Origin: Planctomycetota bacterium
GTDB lineage: Bacteria > Planctomycetota > Planctomycetia > Isosphaerales > Isosphaeraceae
NCBI GenBank assembly: GCA_021777685.1
Contig: JAJYDH010000186.1
Span: 1-10,811 of the forward strand
Length of the DNA stretch: 10,811 nucleotides
Direction of reading: 5' to 3'
Each line of letters starts with the position of its first letter. Position 1 is the stretch's first letter. Positions 8,572 to 10,811 of the stretch are shown piece by piece. A model generated the notes under the pieces. The model searched no databases and had not been told where the DNA came from. It was given only the letters and a program-made list of their open reading frames with translations. A program made the position numbers and the translations under genes.

Positions 8572-8637
8572 GGGCGGGCCCTGAAGCAGGGTACGAAATA
8601 TTCGATAACCTGTGACGACCCGCCCTCGCGAGTTTTT
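8572..8637 (+). terminator. GC-rich structured element followed by T5
   Basis: GGGCGGG (8572-8578) pairs with CCCGCCC (8619-8625), enclosing an inner hairpin CCCTG-AAG-CAGGG (8579-8591). CTCGCGAG then leads into TTTTT (8633-8637). It resembles a terminator or a small structured RNA on the + strand, but no gene is recognised just upstream. The distance from stem to T-run (7 nt) is long for a classical terminator. Confidence 0.3.
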
Positions 8638-8829
8638 CGGCCGCCACATTTCCGGGGATGCCATGAGAGGTTGAGATCCCGTGATGCTGCCTCCATCCAC
8701 GGGGCGCGACTTGCGGATCCGGGAGGTATCCGAGGAATTTCCGGAGGTGTCGGGCCGGGTCGGCCGAAAACGCCGCCGATGCCTATTGGTGAGGTTGTCG
8801 GGAATTCGCTAAGGCGGCGAGAAGATCTT

Positions 8830-8860
8830 TTGACGATCCCCCCGCCCGCCGGTCTATAAT
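8830..8860 (+). promoter_or_regulatory. sigma70-type promoter of the TPR-peptidase gene
   Basis: TTGACG (-35, 8830-8835) and a perfect TATAAT (-10, 8855-8860), spaced 19 bp, slightly longer than the usual 17. Transcription would start near 8867, giving a leader of about 50 nt before the ATG at 8916. The palindrome AAGATCTT (8822-8829) abuts the -35 box and could be an operator. A perfect -10 box in DNA this GC-rich is unlikely by chance. Confidence 0.7.
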
Positions 8861-8905
8861 CGGGACTACGCCGACCTCCGAGGGTCTCCCGGGCCCTATC
8901 GCGAG

Positions 8906-8913
8906 AAAGGGAG
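8906..8913 (+). promoter_or_regulatory. Shine-Dalgarno site of the TPR-peptidase gene
   Basis: AAAGGGAG ends 2 nt before the ATG at 8916. The AAAGG part is 5 nt away, so pairing is plausible although the spacing is short. It supports 8916 as the start. Confidence 0.6.
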
Positions 8914-8915
8914 TC

Positions 8916-10811
8916 ATGGTCGAGCTCACCGAGCGAGGAGGATCTCCCCGTGCCGGCCTTGCGAGCCGCCGGGGACCTTTGCCGCTCGGCCGGGCCGCCA
9001 TCCTCCTGCTCTCCCTCGCCGCGCTCGCGGCCCCAAGCCGGGCCGCCGACATCGCGGAGGCCGAGGGATTCTACCGGGCCGGCCGCTATGAGGACGCGGC
9101 CCGCCTGGCGGCCGAGGAGATCGGCCGGGGCTCGTGGGTCGAGCGTTGGCACCTGTTGAGAGTCCAGTCCGAACTGGCCCAGGGGCTCGACCCCGCCGCG
9201 CTGGCATCGCTCGAAGACTCGCTCCGCAAGCTCCCCGGGAGCATCGCCCTCCAGCTCGCCGCCCTGGACGTCTACCGCTTCAACGGCCGCGAGGCCGACG
9301 TCAACGCCGCCCTCGACGCGATCGAGGCCCGCCTCCAGTTCGCCCCCCAGCGCTACGCCTCGCCGGAGGGCCGGCTCCTGATCGGGCGCTATTACCTGAT
9401 CCGGGGGTTCGACGCCCGCAAGGTCCTCGACCTCTGCTACGACGTCGCCCTCAAGCAGAAGCCCGACCTCGTCGACGCCTACCTCGCCACCGCCGAGCTG
9501 GCCCTCGACAAGCAGGACAACGCCCTCGCCGCGAGCACGCTGGCGAAGGCCCCGAAGGAGGCCGCCGAGGACCCGAGGTATCACTATCTCATGGCCCGCG
9601 CCTTCTCCGACGACGACCGGGCCCGCTCCGAGAAGGCGCTCGACGAGGCGCTGAAGATCAACCCCCGGCACGTCGACAGCCTCCTGCTCCGCGCCGGGCA
9701 CCGGGTCGACGACGAGCGGTATCCCGACGCCGCCGAGCTGGTCGAGCAGGCCCTGGCCGTCAACCCTCGCGAGCCCCGGGCCTGGGCCTATCGGGCGGCC
9801 CTGGCCCACCTCCAGACCCACCCCGAGGGCGAGGCCGCCGCCCGGAAAAAGGCCCTGGAACGCCGGGCCGACAACCCCGAGGTCGACCACCTGATCGGCC
9901 GCGAACTCTCCCAGAAATACCGGTTCGCCGAGGGGTCGGAGTACCAGAAGAAGTCGCTGAAAATCGACGCCGACTACCTGCCCGCCAAGGTCCAGCTCTG
10001 CCAGGATCTCCTGCGACTCGGCCGCGAGGACGAGGGCTGGAAGCTGGCCGCCGAGATCCACGCACAAGATGCCTACAACGTCCTCGCCTTCAACCTCGTC
10101 ACCCTCCGCGACCGCCTGGCCGGCTTCCGGACCCTGACCGACGACGGCTTCGTCGTCCGGATGGACCCCCGCGAGGCCGACCTCTACGGCGACCGCGTCC
10201 TGGCCCTCCTCCGCAGGGCGAGGAAGACGCTCGGCGAGAAGTACGGGGCCTCGATCCCCGGTCCCGTGACCGTCGAGATCTTCCCGCAGAAGAAAGAATT
10301 CGCCGTCCGGACCTTCGGGCTCCCCGGCGCCGAGGGATTCCTGGGCGTCTGCTTCGGCAGCGTCATCACCGCCAACAGCCCGGCCTCGCAGGGGGAAAAC
10401 CCCTCGAACTGGGAGGCCGTTCTTTGGCACGAATACTGCCACGTCGTCACGCTTAACAAAACAAAGAATAAGATGCCCCGCTGGCTCAGCGAGGGGATCT
10501 CGGTCTATGAAGAGGAGCGCGAGGACCCCGCCTGGGGGAGTGCCCTCAGCCCCCGCTACCGGGCGATGATCCTCGGCGACGACTTCACCCCGCTCAGCCG
10601 GCTCAGTTCGGCCTTCCTGGCGCCGAAGTCGGGCATGCACCTGCAATTCGCCTACTTCGAGTCGGCCCTGGCGGTGGAGTTCCTCGTCGACAAGGCCGGC
10701 CTGCCGGCCCTCCGCGAGGTCCTCGACGACCTCGGGGCCGGGGTGACGATCAACGAGTCGCTGCCTCGCCGGGCGAGGATGAGCCTCGAACAACTGGACG
10801 CCGATTTCGCC
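8916..10811 (+). CDS. exported TPR protein with peptidase-MA-like HExxH zinc-protease domain, 3' partial
   Basis: The frame runs from ATG 8916 without a stop to the window edge (632 codons seen). The N-terminus has an Arg-containing leader, a hydrophobic stretch (about 27-39) and APSRAAD, a likely signal-peptidase cleavage site near residue 43-44, so export is predicted. Residues about 45-400 are helical TPR-type repeats, for example FYRAGRYEDAARLA, KALDEALKINPRHVDSLLL, AAELVEQALAVNPREPRAW and EYQKKSLKIDADYLPA. From about 416 it resembles peptidase MA: VTVEIFPQKKEFAVRTFGLPG, then HEYCH (10428-10442; H505, E506, H509) and WLSEGISVYEE, with E526 as the likely third zinc ligand. The gluzincin-type catalytic set appears complete. 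The natural substrate is unknown. A promoter and Shine-Dalgarno site precede it. The C-terminus, perhaps more TPRs, is missing. Local A/T-rich codons (AACAAAACAAAGAATAAG) follow the HExxH motif. Confidence 0.93.
   Translation, partial: MVELTERGGSPRAGLASRRGPLPLGRAAILLLSLAALAAPSRAADIAEAEGFYRAGRYEDAARLAAEEIGRGSWVERWHLLRVQSELAQGLDPAALASLEDSLRKLPGSIALQLAALDVYRFNGREADVNAALDAIEARLQFAPQRYASPEGRLLIGRYYLIRGFDARKVLDLCYDVALKQKPDLVDAYLATAELALDKQDNALAASTLAKAPKEAAEDPRYHYLMARAFSDDDRARSEKALDEALKINPRHVDSLLLRAGHRVDDERYPDAAELVEQALAVNPREPRAWAYRAALAHLQTHPEGEAAARKKALERRADNPEVDHLIGRELSQKYRFAEGSEYQKKSLKIDADYLPAKVQLCQDLLRLGREDEGWKLAAEIHAQDAYNVLAFNLVTLRDRLAGFRTLTDDGFVVRMDPREADLYGDRVLALLRRARKTLGEKYGASIPGPVTVEIFPQKKEFAVRTFGLPGAEGFLGVCFGSVITANSPASQGENPSNWEAVLWHEYCHVVTLNKTKNKMPRWLSEGISVYEEEREDPAWGSALSPRYRAMILGDDFTPLSRLSSAFLAPKSGMHLQFAYFESALAVEFLVDKAGLPALREVLDDLGAGVTINESLPRRARMSLEQLDADFA

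Larger units (their letters stand above)
8058..8915. other. 858-bp divergent intergenic region
   Basis: This region separates the minus-strand DUF2325-like gene from the plus-strand TPR-peptidase gene. No frame inside it looks like a real protein; the longest ones are Arg/Ser-rich or low in complexity and match no family I know. It holds a small dyad near the left gene (8072-8085), a G10 tract (8224-8233), a GC-rich structured element followed by TTTTT (8572-8637), a 7-bp inverted repeat CGCCGCC/GGCGGCG (8771-8777 and 8813-8819), an AAGATCTT palindrome (8822-8829) and a consensus-like promoter (8830-8860). Confidence 0.7.

Noticed and set aside
8091..8615. 174-codon frame on the plus strand ending at the structured element
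   Set aside because: Arg/Ser-rich low-complexity product, no Shine-Dalgarno site and no recognisable domain; treated as chance.
9134..10456. 440-codon Arg/Pro-rich frame on the plus strand
   Set aside because: Overlaps the TPR-protease gene in another frame, and its composition is typical of out-of-frame high-GC translation.
8457..10793. 778-codon open frame on the minus strand opposite the TPR-protease gene
   Set aside because: It is the antisense shadow of a high-GC gene. The protein is Gly/Val/Glu/Leu-rich without a recognisable domain, while the plus strand has signal peptide, TPRs, HExxH, promoter and Shine-Dalgarno site.

Overview
The window is high-GC bacterial DNA, by eye about two-thirds G+C, with codons ending mostly in C or G. 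Two long non-coding gaps and a large secreted TPR/zinc-peptidase gene fit a planctomycete, most likely the Isosphaeraceae or a relative. That placement is an inference from style and gene content; there is no rRNA or other marker here.

Left part (1-3483, + strand): the 3' part of a P2-type cation (Ca2+-like) ATPase overlaps by 4 bp a tandem-domain universal stress protein of the UspE type, so the two are probably translationally coupled. After a 173-bp spacer with a 36-bp direct repeat comes a YdeI/OmpD-associated (OmdA-type) protein.

First gap (3484-4324): about 840 bp without a convincing gene. It holds two hairpins, a putative G-quadruplex and a cluster of degenerate repeats built on TTGGGTTTGTCTT.

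Centre (4325-8057): a lipoprotein solute-binding protein related to the ferric-iron binding family stands alone, without permease or ATPase genes. It lacks the expected tyrosine pair. Only 24 bp away, and convergent with it, ends a two-gene minus-strand cassette. Its first gene is a 503-aa coiled-coil protein with a C-terminal DUF2325-like domain. Its second is a YhcG/DUF1016 protein with an apparently intact PD-(D/E)XK nuclease core. This pair is the best candidate in the window for a poorly described system, possibly nucleic-acid processing or defence, but the functional link is inferred only from gene order.

Second gap (8058-8915): about 860 bp between divergent genes, with a G10 tract, a GC-rich structured element and, near its right end, a promoter with a perfect TATAAT box. 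That promoter drives the last gene (8916 to beyond the window), an exported TPR protein with a peptidase-MA-like HExxH zinc-protease domain. This gene is open to the window edge, and a long antisense reading frame lies opposite it.
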